Source: Verrucomicrobiaceae bacterium TMED86 (GTDB taxonomy: Bacteria > Verrucomicrobiota > Verrucomicrobiia > Verrucomicrobiales > Akkermansiaceae). Taken from it: a stretch of DNA of 37,004 nt. Shown piece after piece: positions 17,901 to 25,017 of the stretch. Position 1 is the stretch's first letter; each line of letters opens with the position of its first letter. The stretch spans positions 1 through 37,004 of the forward strand of contig NHEN01000075.1 of NCBI GenBank assembly GCA_002172625.1, written 5' to 3'. The position numbers and the translations under genes are program-made. The notes under the pieces were generated by a model. The model was not told the DNA's origin. It saw only the letters and a list, made by a program, of their open reading frames with translations, and made no database searches.

Positions 17901-20113
17901 CGGCGAATAATCTGATCACCCGACATTAACTGGCCCATTCTGCGAGAAAACGAGGTATTACCAAAGGTTCGATCCATATCAGGAATAAAGTAACGCCACT
18001 TCCCACCAGGCCGATGGTCACGCCAGATCTCCCGATTCCCGCTCCAACTGGAGTTTCTTGAATACCCTTCTGCAATGACGAAATCCACCGCGCTGACGAT
18101 ATCGATCCGACTTTCGATCACAGCCCAAACATTAGGGTCATTGAGATCCACCCCATCCAGGTATCGAATCAAATCGTTGTAATCATCTGTACTCCCATTA
18201 TCAGCTATCGCGCCATTTCCTAAATCGATTCGATCATACTCACCATCATTGGTCCCATAGTGTTGAAACAGCCAATTATCATTCCACCGGTCACGGATAT
18301 TATAGAGTCCCCAATATACCCCATTGATAAAGAGCACGGATGGGCGAAAGCGATTCGTCTCTACCTCCAATCGGCCCCTTACAATGGAATCAAAGAGAGC
18401 ATCAGTTAAATGCGCCCGCCCCCAATCGTCGCCACCTTCCCGCAAGGTAAGAGCGGTAAATGTGGGAATTCCGGAACCCGGGAAAAGATCAAAATTAATC
18501 CCGTCATCACCGTATTTCCCCCGGGTTGTGAAGTTCAGCGCACGCTGCCAATGGCTGGACCAATTATTCTCCCCTCCAATCCGGAATCCCCCATTCACCC
18601 CAAATCCTTCACCACCATCCTCGGGAAAAAACTCCAAATGCCCGGGCGCATCTTTACCTTTATATACCGAGGGACCCACTCCGACATTCCTCTCGTGCCT
18701 GTTAAGGTAAATACCAATCTCGTCACCAAAAAGAGTCTCAGGATCAGCAACAACCGACAAATACGGCAGGCCGGAAAACGACTCTCCCATGAAATAGCTC
18801 TTTGTCGCAATTGGCCCTGGAACCTTCCCGGCAGAAAAACACCGAGCCCGAACCACCGTGGTTTCAGATACTTCAATCGCTCCTTCGTAGAGCATCGAAT
18901 TCGGAGAAGTCGGGGAAGGATTACTTCCATCCAGAGAGTAATAAATCTCCCCATCGGAAGTATTCAACTCCACGGACACCGAAGCGTCCAACAAGCCACC
19001 CAACGGAGAAATATCTACCTCACTACTCTCGAAACGAGGATCATCAACCAAAGTTCCGCTATTCATTTCCCCCGGAGTCGACTCGGCAAAATTCACCCAG
19101 AGTTCCGGATCATTTTCATCACGACCTAAGGAGACATCTGTCACCTGTTGGGAGTAGCTCACCGATTCACGCAACTCGGGGCCAACAATCTTCATGCTCG
19201 CGAGAGACAGGTCAAAACGCAGATCCTGTGAGAGATTGTTGATCTGGTGCACTTCCACCGCCACGACATTTTCCCCCTCAAGCAACATGCCCTCGGGAAG
19301 AGTATATGAACTCACGAGTTCTTCCTCATCCTGAGTCACCGGCAAGAGCGCTGGCGTGAGAAAATTGATAAAGCCACCGGACATGTTCTGACTGGCAATC
19401 AGGTTGCCATTCAAATAAACCAAGGCCCCATCATCCACCACCAAATCGAGCGTCATTTCTTCAAAGTCAGCCAAATTCACAACCTGGAATGATTTCCGAT
19501 AATAGGACGTGATGTGGCGATTCTCGTCATCCGCCCCAAAAGACAGCACTGTCGAAACCGGGTCCCCGTAACCCAGAGGCGCCGCACCTGAACTCCAGGC
19601 TCCGTCATCAAAATCCGGTTCTCTCCAGGAAAGCCCCAGATCGGAACCATCGTCGAGATATTTCCAGGTATCCCCCATCGCGATATGAACCGCATTTTCA
19701 CGAATAACCTCGGTTAGCAAAATACTCTCGCCCGCGGATGAAAGAGAAAAGTTGGTATGGTGTTTCTCGGTCGTATACTTGGGACGACCATGGGAGGTCC
19801 GGCGCAATTCCACCCCGGCATACGTGTCATACCCGTCTGCAATCACCACCAGAAAGCCACCCGCCGGAATCATCGCCTCTTTGGGGAAGGGCCACTTCAA
19901 GGGAACCTCCGGATCATCACTCAGATGGTATCCCCTCAGGGACCGATCTTCAGCACTCGTATTGTGCAATTCAATCCAATCCGGATAGTCTTCGAAATCG
20001 GTGATATCGGGATAGGCCCGGGTATTCGAAGACATGAATTCGTTGATTCGAATCTCAGCGAAACTTACATGAATAAAAGCAACGGATATGGCGTAGATGA
20101 AACCCCAATTCAC
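14936..20113 (-). CDS. Giant secreted lamin-tail/CotH/beta-helix protein (paralogue B)
   Basis: 1,725 residues from a GTG start; no in-frame ATG precedes the mature region, and the leader (FIYAISVAFIHVSFA) is a plausible signal peptide. Domain order equals that of paralogue A: lamin-tail (~20-105), galactose-binding-like region, chitobiase-type domain (~375-430, IYYSLDGSNP), CotH kinase-like domain (~448-815, LREGGDDW, NREIW, DMDRTF), divergent InlB-type repeat (~834-901), beta-helix (~906-1260), lamin-tail domains at ~1293 and ~1438, DPDEDGRSN, and the terminal beta-sandwich ending in LKP. The two copies share long nearly identical stretches in the CotH region, such as VYKGKDAPGH and FRIGGENNW, yet differ throughout, so the duplication is old. 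It is followed on the same strand by the PPC-domain gene. The function is inferred to be extracellular or surface attachment and modification; kinase activity is not shown. Confidence 0.85.
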   Translation of the reverse strand: MNWGFIYAISVAFIHVSFAEIRINEFMSSNTRAYPDITDFEDYPDWIELHNTSAEDRSLRGYHLSDDPEVPLKWPFPKEAMIPAGGFLVVIADGYDTYAGVELRRTSHGRPKYTTEKHHTNFSLSSAGESILLTEVIRENAVHIAMGDTWKYLDDGSDLGLSWREPDFDDGAWSSGAAPLGYGDPVSTVLSFGADDENRHITSYYRKSFQVVNLADFEEMTLDLVVDDGALVYLNGNLIASQNMSGGFINFLTPALLPVTQDEEELVSSYTLPEGMLLEGENVVAVEVHQINNLSQDLRFDLSLASMKIVGPELRESVSYSQQVTDVSLGRDENDPELWVNFAESTPGEMNSGTLVDDPRFESSEVDISPLGGLLDASVSVELNTSDGEIYYSLDGSNPSPTSPNSMLYEGAIEVSETTVVRARCFSAGKVPGPIATKSYFMGESFSGLPYLSVVADPETLFGDEIGIYLNRHERNVGVGPSVYKGKDAPGHLEFFPEDGGEGFGVNGGFRIGGENNWSSHWQRALNFTTRGKYGDDGINFDLFPGSGIPTFTALTLREGGDDWGRAHLTDALFDSIVRGRLEVETNRFRPSVLFINGVYWGLYNIRDRWNDNWLFQHYGTNDGEYDRIDLGNGAIADNGSTDDYNDLIRYLDGVDLNDPNVWAVIESRIDIVSAVDFVIAEGYSRNSSWSGNREIWRDHRPGGKWRYFIPDMDRTFGNTSFSRRMGQLMSGDQIIRRIQGSAEFKKLLAQRYAAHLVTTFDESRMHGLIDHFSGLMSPELPRQRDRWGGVPSETSYPFSIQRMKNFVTARSGDVIEEIQTVLSLDPAVNLSLISQGPGSFEIEGVPIEQGTLKVFPNIGVEIKAVPAPGYRFDGWVEAEGGAKLDTVLTGESNLTAKFVSGLGSVVEGVLDSDTRYTLAGSPYIFQTELLVPIGLTLTVEEGVSMVMAQGAQLRVNGTLNIEGTEDAPVTIAGLDGEQWGGISFEETSTTSTLSHLTVRHAGRGYDPLVYPAGISGLDADVVIEFLNIDEGLAPLFFRGGSLILRDSFIHIPITGDGLNVKQGQAQTLRCVFLGNNAPDTDAIDYDGVVNGVIGDCQIYRFYGFNSDGIDIGEQCVDVLIEGNQIYYNSDKGISVGQGSTVISRNNLIVGCPLGIGVKDQGSTITVDQNTFVDCGIGVSVYEKNFGAGGSEAVITNSIFSNSSVAPVDWDSYSTVSISYSLSDTDGLPGANNLLGFPGFVEPSKLNFSLLGDSIAKDSGDPFHALDPDATVADRGAYYLFDSDHYPFLIENMIVINEVLANSGAGQVDWIEIHNRSNEMTDISGWFLSDDGGDLTKFCIPDGTMIPAGGFIVFYEDIHFGEESTDPGRLVPFSLSDTGETVYLSSGNGVISTDYRFEEKFGPSLEGQTLGYYYKPSSGTYNFIAQQDATLAQKNGAPVVGPIVISEIMYHPSDENASEYIELLNISDTPVSLYDFEKAAPWWLADGVVYAFQPNVVLQPGERILVVEDLAKLGPYSFNPSIRKYQWSSGRLNDGGEVVQLNRPGPSRGDGSRSYVRVDRVNYDADFPWPLEAGGDGLALRKISEKSYGNDFINWTASEPTPGNVFGADSYALWSADRGVSGVYADPDEDGRSNLIEYALGSDPIVADAGPGFSYENEGHEVRLGLGVSLEAPDVDLLIERSSDLETWQGVDLTPTEIVGRVQVREISLPIGERWFFRLNATLKP

Positions 20114-20121
20114 TCCCTAAA

Positions 20122-20148
20122 AGAATACGACGAAACCAATTCAGTCAA
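20122..20148 (-). promoter_or_regulatory. Possible promoter of the paralogue B / PPC operon
   Basis: On the minus strand TTGACT (20148-20143, five of six to the -35 consensus) is followed after 15 nt by TATTCT (20127-20122, four of six to the -10 consensus). Transcription would begin near 20115, giving an almost leaderless mRNA for the GTG at 20113; AGGGA directly abuts that GTG. The short spacer makes this a weak call. Confidence 0.25.
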
Positions 20149-20455
20149 ACAGCATTCTCAAATCCAAAAACTCTTTGCTGAGTCGACTATTCCGACACAA
20201 CCGGCGCCTGTCCCTAAGGCTAGGTCAGCAGTCGATTCACCGCAAATTTACGGAACTCCTCTTGATTCCCTGAAGGCCACACGACTTCCAATAACCCTAC
20301 CTACTCGCCCTGCCCAGCCGCAATCCGTGTCGTTTTCATTGTTGTTGTGCTGTTTTAGGCCCCCCTTCATCTTCCCAACCCGCCAAAAACCTTCATTCAG
20401 CATTTTTCCGATAAGCGATCTCGCCATTCCAGTCATCCTTTTCTAAAAAACAGCC
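20149..20455. other. Intergenic stretch without a recognised gene
   Basis: About 300 nt between the paralogue B gene and the tiny lipoprotein-like gene. I see no coding frame with protein-like content, no tRNA cloverleaf and no strong hairpin. It presumably holds upstream regulatory sequence for the divergent genes. A plus-strand frame remains open here until 20446, but its residues look like translated non-coding sequence, rich in Pro, Ser and Thr. Confidence 0.5.
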
Positions 20456-20527
20456 ATGATACGTTACATTGTCACCGCATTGACCGCTGCAGCCACTCTT
20501 CTCATGAGCTCTTGCTGCTGCTGGTAA
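20456..20527 (+). CDS. Tiny Cys-rich lipoprotein-like peptide, 23 residues
   Basis: The ATG at 20456 and TAA at 20525-20527 give a 23-residue product: a basic start (MIRY), a hydrophobic core (IVTALTAAATLLM) and the end SSCCCW. The LMSSC stretch fits a lipobox, so after processing only Cys-Cys-Cys-Trp would remain, making it one of the shortest possible lipoproteins. It recalls entericidin-like small lipoproteins, but the length and triple Cys are different, so I give no family. Support for being a real gene comes from the strong intrinsic terminator that begins 11 nt after the stop. No good Shine-Dalgarno sequence is visible (TAAAAAACAGCC precedes the ATG). Alternatively the region could be the 3' part of a small RNA. 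Confidence 0.5.
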   Translation: MIRYIVTALTAAATLLMSSCCCW

Positions 20528-20537
20528 AACTTCCAAG

Positions 20538-20570
20538 TCCCCGAATTCTCAGGAAATCGGGGGCTTTTTG
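20538..20570 (+). terminator. Intrinsic terminator after the tiny lipoprotein-like gene
   Basis: CCCCGA pairs with TCGGGG around a 12-nt loop, followed by GGCTTTTTG. It lies between the small gene and the sigma-54 promoter of the P-II gene, isolating the two transcription units. Confidence 0.7.
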
Positions 20571-20627
20571 TTTCCACCCCCATCCGATTAGCCTAAAAAA
20601 CCACTTAACGAAGAGTTTGAGAAAAAG

Positions 20628-20645
20628 CTGGCACGCGACTTGCTA
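20628..20645 (+). promoter_or_regulatory. Sigma-54 (RpoN) promoter of the P-II gene
   Basis: CTGGCACGCGACTTGCTA matches the sigma-54 consensus TGGCAC-N5-TTGC(A/T): the GG of the -24 element is at 20630-20631 and the GC of the -12 element at 20642-20643. The expected transcription start is near 20655, about 20 nt before the ATG. Sigma-54 needs an enhancer-binding activator such as NtrC; I found no clear NtrC-type palindrome (TGCAC...GTGCA) upstream, so the activator is unknown. Confidence 0.8.
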
Positions 20646-20668
20646 TTCAACTCTCAGACCAGCACTAA

Positions 20669-21022
<354 letters not shown>

Positions 21023-21052
21023 TTCTGCCCACTCCCATCAATTTGTTTTATT

Positions 21053-21088
21053 AAAAACCACCGGTTCCGCAAGGAACGGTGGTTTTTG
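21053..21088. terminator. Bidirectional terminator between P-II gene and zinc-ribbon gene
   Basis: The stems CCACC/GGTGG and GTTCC/GGAAC, with one bulged G and a GCAA tetraloop, are flanked by AAAAA on the left and TTTTT on the right. The element can end transcription of the plus-strand P-II gene and of the convergent minus-strand gene. Confidence 0.85.
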
Positions 21089-21105
21089 CTGTCCGGATCT
21101 ACGGT

Positions 21106-21336
21106 CTAGGTCAAATCCTCAGCCGTGACGCTCCGTTGCTCACGGGTTCCCAGCTCCACCGCCTGGTCCACCACCCGGTCGGGATCGTCGTCGAAGCGAT
21201 ATCCATGACAGTTGGGGCAAATAACCACCTCGGCCGTCACAATCGAATCACAACCTTCGCAAACCTTGTATGCGACAGGGTTGTTTGCGATCTCCTTCGC
21301 TTTCGCGAGACGGGCTTGTTGGGTCACATCAGGCAT
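21106..21336 (-). CDS. Small zinc-ribbon protein of unknown function
   Basis: 76 residues from the ATG at 21336. The core is CEGC...CPNC (two CxxC knuckles 15 residues apart), a zinc-ribbon arrangement, preceded by a helix rich in Ala and Lys and followed by an acidic tail (DDDPDRVVDQAVEL). The protein is too small for an enzyme; nucleic-acid or protein binding is inferred. An upstream TTG at 21354 would extend it by six residues, but that codon lies inside the rpsT terminator hairpin, so the ATG is preferred. No good ribosome-binding site is visible. It lies downstream of rpsT on the same strand, separated by the terminator, so it is expressed by read-through or from an unseen promoter. Confidence 0.7.
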   Translation of the reverse strand: MPDVTQQARLAKAKEIANNPVAYKVCEGCDSIVTAEVVICPNCHGYRFDDDPDRVVDQAVELGTREQRSVTAEDLT

Positions 21337-21340
21337 GGAC

Positions 21341-21374
21341 AAAAAAAGGGCCAAGAGGATTATCCTCTCGGCCC
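21341..21374 (-). terminator. Intrinsic terminator of rpsT
   Basis: On the minus strand, GGGCC pairs with GGCCC and AGAGG with CCTCT with one internal mismatch, followed by seven T residues. This is a strong rho-independent terminator 24 nt after the rpsT stop codon. Confidence 0.9.
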
Positions 21375-21397
21375 GATAAATCGTTCAAGAGAATTCT

Positions 21398-21658
21398 TTA
21401 GGCAGGCTTAATTGCCTTGTTCGTGCGGCTCTTAATGTTAGCCGCCTTGTTCTTCTGGAAAATGTTCTTCTTGGCCGCCTTATCGACAGCGGAGGTAAAT
21501 TCCACGAAGATCTTGCGGGCTCCCTCGTTGTCACCGGCTTCCGCAGCAGCGAATGCTTTTTTCTGAAGAGTCTTGATGCGGCTTTTAGCTGCACGGTTGT
21601 TTTCGGTGCGCTTCTCAATCTGACGCACACGTTTTTCTGCTGACTTGCTGTTGGCCAT
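21398..21658 (-). CDS. rpsT: 30S ribosomal protein S20
   Basis: 86 residues, the expected S20 length. It starts MANSKSAEKRVRQ, has the basic helix NNRAAKSRIKTL and ends with HN-like basic helices (KKNIFQKNKAANIKSRTNKAI). S20 binds 16S rRNA early in small-subunit assembly. It has its own sigma-70-like promoter and a strong terminator, as a monocistronic highly expressed gene should. No clear Shine-Dalgarno sequence precedes the ATG. Confidence 0.95.
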   Translation of the reverse strand: MANSKSAEKRVRQIEKRTENNRAAKSRIKTLQKKAFAAAEAGDNEGARKIFVEFTSAVDKAAKKNIFQKNKAANIKSRTNKAIKPA

Positions 21659-21688
21659 AGGTCGTTGCCGCTGTTTGGGCGGAGCGGG

Positions 21689-21716
21689 AAAATAGGGATT
21701 CCCGACCCACTGTCAA
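21689..21716 (-). promoter_or_regulatory. Sigma-70-type promoter of rpsT
   Basis: On the minus strand TTGACA (21716-21711, perfect -35) and TATTTT (21694-21689) are separated by 16 nt. Transcription would start near 21682, leaving a leader of about 24 nt before the rpsT ATG. Confidence 0.7.
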
Positions 21717-21753
21717 GTTCCAGTCTTCGAAAAAATTCCCGTCGCGCAAATCC

Positions 21754-21765
21754 CCCACATGTGGG
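21754..21765. repeat. 12-bp perfect palindrome in divergent promoter region
   Basis: CCCACATGTGGG at 21754-21765 lies 11 nt before the ATG of the exported protein gene (21777) and about 40 bp upstream of the rpsT -35 box. It could be an operator for either gene or a chance palindrome. Confidence 0.35.
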
Positions 21766-21776
21766 ATGCTTTCCCC

Positions 21777-22580
21777 ATGAAAGCTTCACTTGCCCTGATT
21801 ATCACCCTCGGCCTCGGGATCTCCTTGGCTCAGGAACGACCGGAAATCCCCGAAGACCTCCTCGACGACGAACATTTCCGAAACGAAAGCGGTCTCAACG
21901 AGTTCACCGTCCCCTCTATTGTCAAGGTATTCAATGAGTTAGAGAAAATATCTCCTCTAAGCTACACCAATAACCACCTCAAAAAACACGAAATTCTCCC
22001 CCTCGACCGCTCCCGCCTTGCCCTCCGCCTCGGAACTCTGATCGCCGACGGCTTCATCGCCGTGCAGACCGGAAATTCGGACGATGTCCCCGATATCGCA
22101 TCACATCTCTCTCGCTACGCCAAGGCCCTCGGTGCCGGACATCGCATCAAACGCCATGCCGCCGCACTTCTGGACCATGCAAAAGCCAAGGATCTCCCGG
22201 AACTCAAGAAAGCCCTCGCCGCCACCCAGCGCGATGTCGAACGAGAGCTTATCGGCCTCCGCGACCCCGATCTCTCCATCCTGATCTCTCTCGGAGGTTG
22301 GCTTCAGGCTCTCGAAGCCTCATCCGGTGCCGTCGAGGTCAAATTCACCCCCGAAAAGGCTAAAATCCTCTTCCGCGAAGATGTCGCTGACTACTATGCC
22401 GAGTCAATCGGCTCCCTGAACCCAAAAATCAGCGAGCAAGCGCACATCCTCAAGATGCGCATCCTCCTTCAAGGCCTCCGCAATGCCATGACCCTCACGC
22501 CTCGCAAAAATCCGACGGTGGAGGAAGTCAAGGAAATCTCCGGTGTGGCCAAACAGCTTGCCGAAATCGCTCGAAAATAA
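21777..22580 (+). CDS. Exported alpha-helical protein of unknown function
   Basis: About 267 residues with a signal peptide (MKASLALIITLGLGISLAQ); the ATG at 21777 is chosen because it starts that peptide, whereas the ATG at 21759 would place six extra residues before it. The mature protein is soluble and mostly helical, with long Lys/Glu/Ala-rich segments (HAKAKDLPELKKALAATQRDVEREL) and a repeated phase suggestive of helical bundles. I recognise no catalytic motif and no named family. It lies 12 nt before the dehydrogenase-YgfZ gene, so they are probably co-transcribed, but the fusion gives no direct hint of its role. Confidence 0.7.
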   Translation: MKASLALIITLGLGISLAQERPEIPEDLLDDEHFRNESGLNEFTVPSIVKVFNELEKISPLSYTNNHLKKHEILPLDRSRLALRLGTLIADGFIAVQTGNSDDVPDIASHLSRYAKALGAGHRIKRHAAALLDHAKAKDLPELKKALAATQRDVERELIGLRDPDLSILISLGGWLQALEASSGAVEVKFTPEKAKILFREDVADYYAESIGSLNPKISEQAHILKMRILLQGLRNAMTLTPRKNPTVEEVKEISGVAKQLAEIARK

Positions 22581-22592
22581 ATTCTCCCATTC

Positions 22593-24140
22593 ATGACTCT
22601 TCTTCTTGGACTCGGCATCATCGGCTCCCGCAGCGCAGACCAACTCATCGCCGCCGGACATTCTCTCAAGACCTGGAACCGCACCCCCAAGGATCGTCCC
22701 GAATCGGTCGACGATCCCGTCGAGGCTGCCCGTGAAAGCGACGTCATTATTTCCTACCTCCGCGACGACACCGCCGTCCGAGAGATCTTTACAAACATCC
22801 TCCCCGAGCTAACCGAAGGAACAGCCGTCATCAACCATTCCACCATTGATCCCGACACCACGGTCTGGCTTGATCAACAATGCCATGAAGCGGGTTGCCA
22901 CTTCCTCGATGCTCCTTTCACTGGCTCTCGCGACGCCGCCGCTGGGGGCAATCTCGTCTACTACGTTTCCGGCAAACCCGAGATCCTCGAGCAACACCGC
23001 GACCTCCTGGGAATCACATCAAAGGAAATCCTCTTCATGGGCCCCCCTCCCGCGGCCACCGTCGTCAAGATCACGACCAACCTCGCCACGGCCTCCGCAG
23101 TTCAGGCGCTCACCGAGGCACTCGAAATCGCCCGCCGTCATGGAGTCGATCCCCGCGACTGGCACAAGGCGGCCCAACTAAACGGTTGTTATGCCCCGGT
23201 CATGGGGATGAAGATCCCAACGCTTCTCGAAAGCGATTTCACCCCGCATTTCTCCACCGAGAACATGGCCAAAGACACCCTCTACGCTCTGCAACTCGCC
23301 GATGCCGCCGGAGTTACCGCCAATGGCAACCAGATTACCTGGAACAATCTCTTCGAAGCGGAAATGCGCGATGCCTCGGAAGACTTTTCCGCCACCGCCC
23401 GCCAACACCACACTCTCGACGCCGACCTCGACGAACCTGTCGAAAAATCCTGCAGCCGTATCCGCGTCCAAGGCCCCGATGCCGAACGCTATCTCAACGG
23501 CCAACTCTCCAACGATGTCACCCTCGCCACCGAGGAGGAAATGATCGATGCCTGCCTCCTCAACGCCAAAGGCCAACTCGAACTCTTCGTGCAAGTTCAC
23601 AAAGAGGGCGATGACTTTATCGTCGAAGGCCCCTACGAACTAGCCGCCGAACTCATGGCGCGCCTCGACAAATACCTCATCGCCGACGACGTGGAACTCA
23701 TCGACGAAAGCGAAGAAGACTCCGCATACACTCTCTGCCTAAATGAGACCCGACGCATCCTCGAAGGAATCCCAAAGTGGCCCAACGAGCTCTTCCCCGG
23801 CCTTCTTCCACCCGACGCCGGACTCGAGGAAACTGCCATCTCCTACACCAAGGGATGCTACACCGGACAAGAAGTCATCTCCCGCATGAAGCGTGCCGGA
23901 AAAACAAACAAACACCTCGTCCGACTCACCCTCGACAAGCCGCTCATCCCCACCAACGCCAAACTCATCGTTAATGGAAAAGAAGCCGGATGGATCACCT
24001 CGGTCGCCACCTTGGAAAGCGGGCAGGACATCGCCCTTGGGTATCGCCTGCGCAAATTCAAAGACTCCAACGAAGTCGAGGTCCACTCTCCCTCATCAGA
24101 CAAAGTCATCGGCACCGCCACGGTCCGCACCAACGACTAA
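22593..24140 (+). CDS. Beta-hydroxyacid dehydrogenase fused to a YgfZ/GcvT-like domain
   Basis: 515 residues in two parts. Residues 1 to ~275 form a 3-hydroxyisobutyrate/6-phosphogluconate dehydrogenase-type enzyme: the NAD(P) motif GLGIIGS, the substrate-binding stretch [14 protein letters not shown], and the conserved Lys159 (VVKITTNLA). Residues ~285-515 are a folate-binding YgfZ/GcvT-like domain with the YgfZ signature KGCYTGQE at 420-427 (Cys422). YgfZ-type proteins help iron-sulfur cluster assembly and repair in enzymes. Both halves keep their key residues, so both may be active; the substrate is unknown. The two activities are normally on separate proteins. The ATG at 22593 follows the previous gene by 12 nt, and the stop overlaps the convergent trpG stop by 3 nt. 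Confidence 0.85.
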   Translation: MTLLLGLGIIGSRSADQLIAAGHSLKTWNRTPKDRPESVDDPVEAARESDVIISYLRDDTAVREIFTNILPELTEGTAVINHSTIDPDTTVWLDQQCHEAGCHFLDAPFTGSRDAAAGGNLVYYVSGKPEILEQHRDLLGITSKEILFMGPPPAATVVKITTNLATASAVQALTEALEIARRHGVDPRDWHKAAQLNGCYAPVMGMKIPTLLESDFTPHFSTENMAKDTLYALQLADAAGVTANGNQITWNNLFEAEMRDASEDFSATARQHHTLDADLDEPVEKSCSRIRVQGPDAERYLNGQLSNDVTLATEEEMIDACLLNAKGQLELFVQVHKEGDDFIVEGPYELAAELMARLDKYLIADDVELIDESEEDSAYTLCLNETRRILEGIPKWPNELFPGLLPPDAGLEETAISYTKGCYTGQEVISRMKRAGKTNKHLVRLTLDKPLIPTNAKLIVNGKEAGWITSVATLESGQDIALGYRLRKFKDSNEVEVHSPSSDKVIGTATVRTND

Positions 24141-24700
24141 AGATCGAGGAAGTTCTTCAACAACTGCTTTCCGGAATTCGTCAGAATCGACTCCGGGTGA
24201 AACTGCACCCCGTGGACGTTGAGATCCTTGTGTTTGAGGCCCATGATGATGCCATCTTCAGTCCTAGCGGTGACTTCAAGGCAATCAGGCAGCGTCTCCT
24301 TCTTCACGACCAGCGAGTGATAACGCGTCGCCTCAAAGGGATTCTCCAGGCCCTTGAAAACACTCTGGCCTTCGTGATGAATCAGCGAAGTCTTCCCGTG
24401 CATCAGCGTCTCCGCACGCACCACTTCCCCGCCATAAACCTGACCGATGGATTGGTGACCTAAACACACTCCGAACACCGGCAATTCAGCACCAAAGGCT
24501 TTGATCACATCACAGGAAATCCCCGCTTCGTTCGGCGTACACGGTCCAGGTGAAATACAGATTCGCGAAGGATTCAAATCCCGCAGTTCATCCACCGTTA
24601 CGGCATCATTACGTAAGACCTTCATCTGGGCTCCGAGTTCACCAAAATACTGCACCAGGTTGTAGGTAAACGAATCGTAGTTATCGATAACGACTAGCAT
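24137..24700 (-). CDS. trpG: Anthranilate synthase glutamine amidotransferase (component II)
   Basis: 187 residues, the normal length for a class I glutamine amidotransferase domain of the TrpG/PabA type. It begins [18 protein letters not shown] and has the oxyanion motif SPGPCTP. The nucleophile Cys79 is in GVCLGHQ, and His168 and Glu170 are in VQFHPES. It hydrolyses glutamine and passes ammonia to TrpE to make anthranilate, the first committed step of tryptophan synthesis; it may also serve folate synthesis as PabA. The ATG at 24700 lies inside the last codons of the upstream small gene (overlap of 7 nt), so translation is coupled. Confidence 0.93.
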   Translation of the reverse strand: MLVVIDNYDSFTYNLVQYFGELGAQMKVLRNDAVTVDELRDLNPSRICISPGPCTPNEAGISCDVIKAFGAELPVFGVCLGHQSIGQVYGGEVVRAETLMHGKTSLIHHEGQSVFKGLENPFEATRYHSLVVKKETLPDCLEVTARTEDGIIMGLKHKDLNVHGVQFHPESILTNSGKQLLKNFLDL

Positions 24701-25017
24701 GGCATTGATTGGTTGATAGGCTCGTGACAGCTAAAACAGACATCAAAATTACCGGGGTTCATTTCGCCACAGGAAGGGCGCCTTACCTGCACCTCCGCAC
24801 CCTTGCCCATTTTCTCATCGTGTTCGCCCAAAAGCTTCACCCCCTTGGAGAATTCCTCGCCATTAAAGACACAGAGATTTGGAAAGAACTCCGGGATGGG
24901 CGCATCGGTGACGCTAAGATTCTCGTTTCGGAGCAAGGTCTCAATCCCGTCATTCTCCAGAATATCCATAGAGCGGGTCACCTGATGCAACTCGCGATGT
25001 CTCAAGATTTCCTTCAT
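24694..25017 (-). CDS. DUF2007-like small protein with zinc-ribbon-like tail, between trpE and trpG
   Basis: 107 residues. The first ~70 resemble DUF2007, a ferredoxin-like fold also called putative prokaryotic signal-transducing protein: [20 protein letters not shown], then the [10 protein letters not shown] strand and a C-terminal LLGEH helix. The tail has [15 protein letters not shown], a zinc-ribbon-like pattern in which the first knuckle has a single Cys where two are usual. The ATG overlaps the trpE stop in ATGA (25014-25017), and its end overlaps the trpG start, so the three genes are translationally coupled. The position suggests a link to tryptophan synthesis or its control, but no role is known for this domain there. 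Confidence 0.7.
   Translation of the reverse strand: MKEILRHRELHQVTRSMDILENDGIETLLRNENLSVTDAPIPEFFPNLCVFNGEEFSKGVKLLGEHDEKMGKGAEVQVRRPSCGEMNPGNFDVCFSCHEPINQSMPC

Noticed and set aside
19757-20446. 230-codon plus-strand frame running from paralogue B into the intergenic region
   Set aside because: Most of it is antisense to the lamin-tail domain, and the intergenic part reads as low-complexity Pro/Ser/Thr-rich residues without structure.
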